Origin: Lachnospiraceae bacterium UBA3645
GTDB taxonomy: Bacteria; Bacillota; Clostridia; Lachnospirales; Lachnospiraceae
NCBI GenBank assembly: GCA_002373555.1
Contig: DFKM01000199.1
Location: 1 to 10,566, forward strand
DNA length: 10,566 bases
Reading direction: 5' to 3'
The notes below the pieces were generated by a model, which was not told the origin of the DNA, searched no databases, and worked only from the letters and a program-made list of their open reading frames with translations. Positions 10,534 through 10,566 of this stretch are shown one piece after another (the stretch's first letter is position 1; each line of letters begins with the position of its first letter). The position numbers were made by a program, and so were the translations under genes.

Positions 10534-10560
10534 ATAACCCGTGGTGCCTGTCCCCAATGG
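10534..10560 (-). repeat. REP-like element with decayed right arm, second copy in direct orientation
   Basis: Left arm ATAACCCGTGG (10534-10544) and loop TGCCTGTCC (10545-10553) are intact; the right arm has become CCAATGG, then TAGGTA to the window end. It stands in the same orientation as the copy at 10480 with a 23-base spacer. Confidence 0.8.
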
Positions 10561-10566
10561 TAGGTA

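Noticed and set aside
1..10566. CRISPR array from the recurring GGGGACAGGCACC motif
   Set aside because: Copies lie kilobases apart in both orientations with no regular spacers and no cas genes.

Overview
The window looks like chromosomal DNA from a GC-moderate Firmicute, most likely a Clostridia/Lachnospiraceae-type anaerobe. The reasons are strong AGGAGG-type ribosome binding sites, ATG starts, SigA-like promoters with TATNNT -10 boxes, and a gene set (flavodoxin, nitroreductase, a Cys-containing XRE regulator, tiny DUF1232 protein, InlB-repeat lipoprotein) typical of gut or rumen clostridia. The species cannot be named from sequence reading alone. All intact genes lie on the + strand. Four genes appear only after trimming a long open frame back to the start with a ribosome binding site, and several small genes are under 65 codons.

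Layout. 1-92: a pair of inverted hairpin repeats. 156-2830: isochorismatase-like hydrolase, lipoprotein with an InlB-type repeat, GNAT acetyltransferase and YbaK/EbsC-type deacylase. 2873-3213: remnant of an alpha/beta hydrolase, truncated and followed by an out-of-frame tail. 3285-4764: DUF3592-like membrane protein, a metal-dependent cyclase/formamidase, and a five-helix membrane protein overlapping it by ATGA. 4869-5917: flavodoxin overlapping a polytopic membrane protein. 6055-6604: XRE regulator with its own promoter and terminator. 6649-7354: a compact unit of three very small proteins (38, 50 and 64 residues) closed by a strong terminator. 7407-8596: VOC protein and SAM methyltransferase, with a possible Cys-rich micro-ORF. 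8629-9182: nitroreductase and terminator. 9183-9552: no intact gene, but a perfect 13-bp inverted repeat, a minus-strand stub of a Gfo/Idh/MocA oxidoreductase, and a good promoter. 9553-10473: secreted SGNH/GDSL-type hydrolase. 10480-10566: two more hairpin repeats.

The genes read as a set of housekeeping and accessory single enzymes (redox, detoxification, acyl transfer, deacylation) in short transcription units, not as one pathway. The most striking non-coding signal is a dispersed REP-like element. Its nine-base loop (TGCCTGTCC, or GGACAGGCA on the other strand) is nearly constant and its ~10-bp arms end in TAACCC/GGGTTA. Seven whole or partial copies are visible, four of them within about 7 bases of a stop codon. 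One decayed copy forms the last codons of the cyclase and lies at the start signal of the next gene. A looser class of GGGACAG/CTGTCCC hairpins sits in other intergenic gaps. The second signal of note is the terminator-bounded small-protein cluster beside the XRE regulator. No transposase, CRISPR array, tRNA or rRNA was seen.
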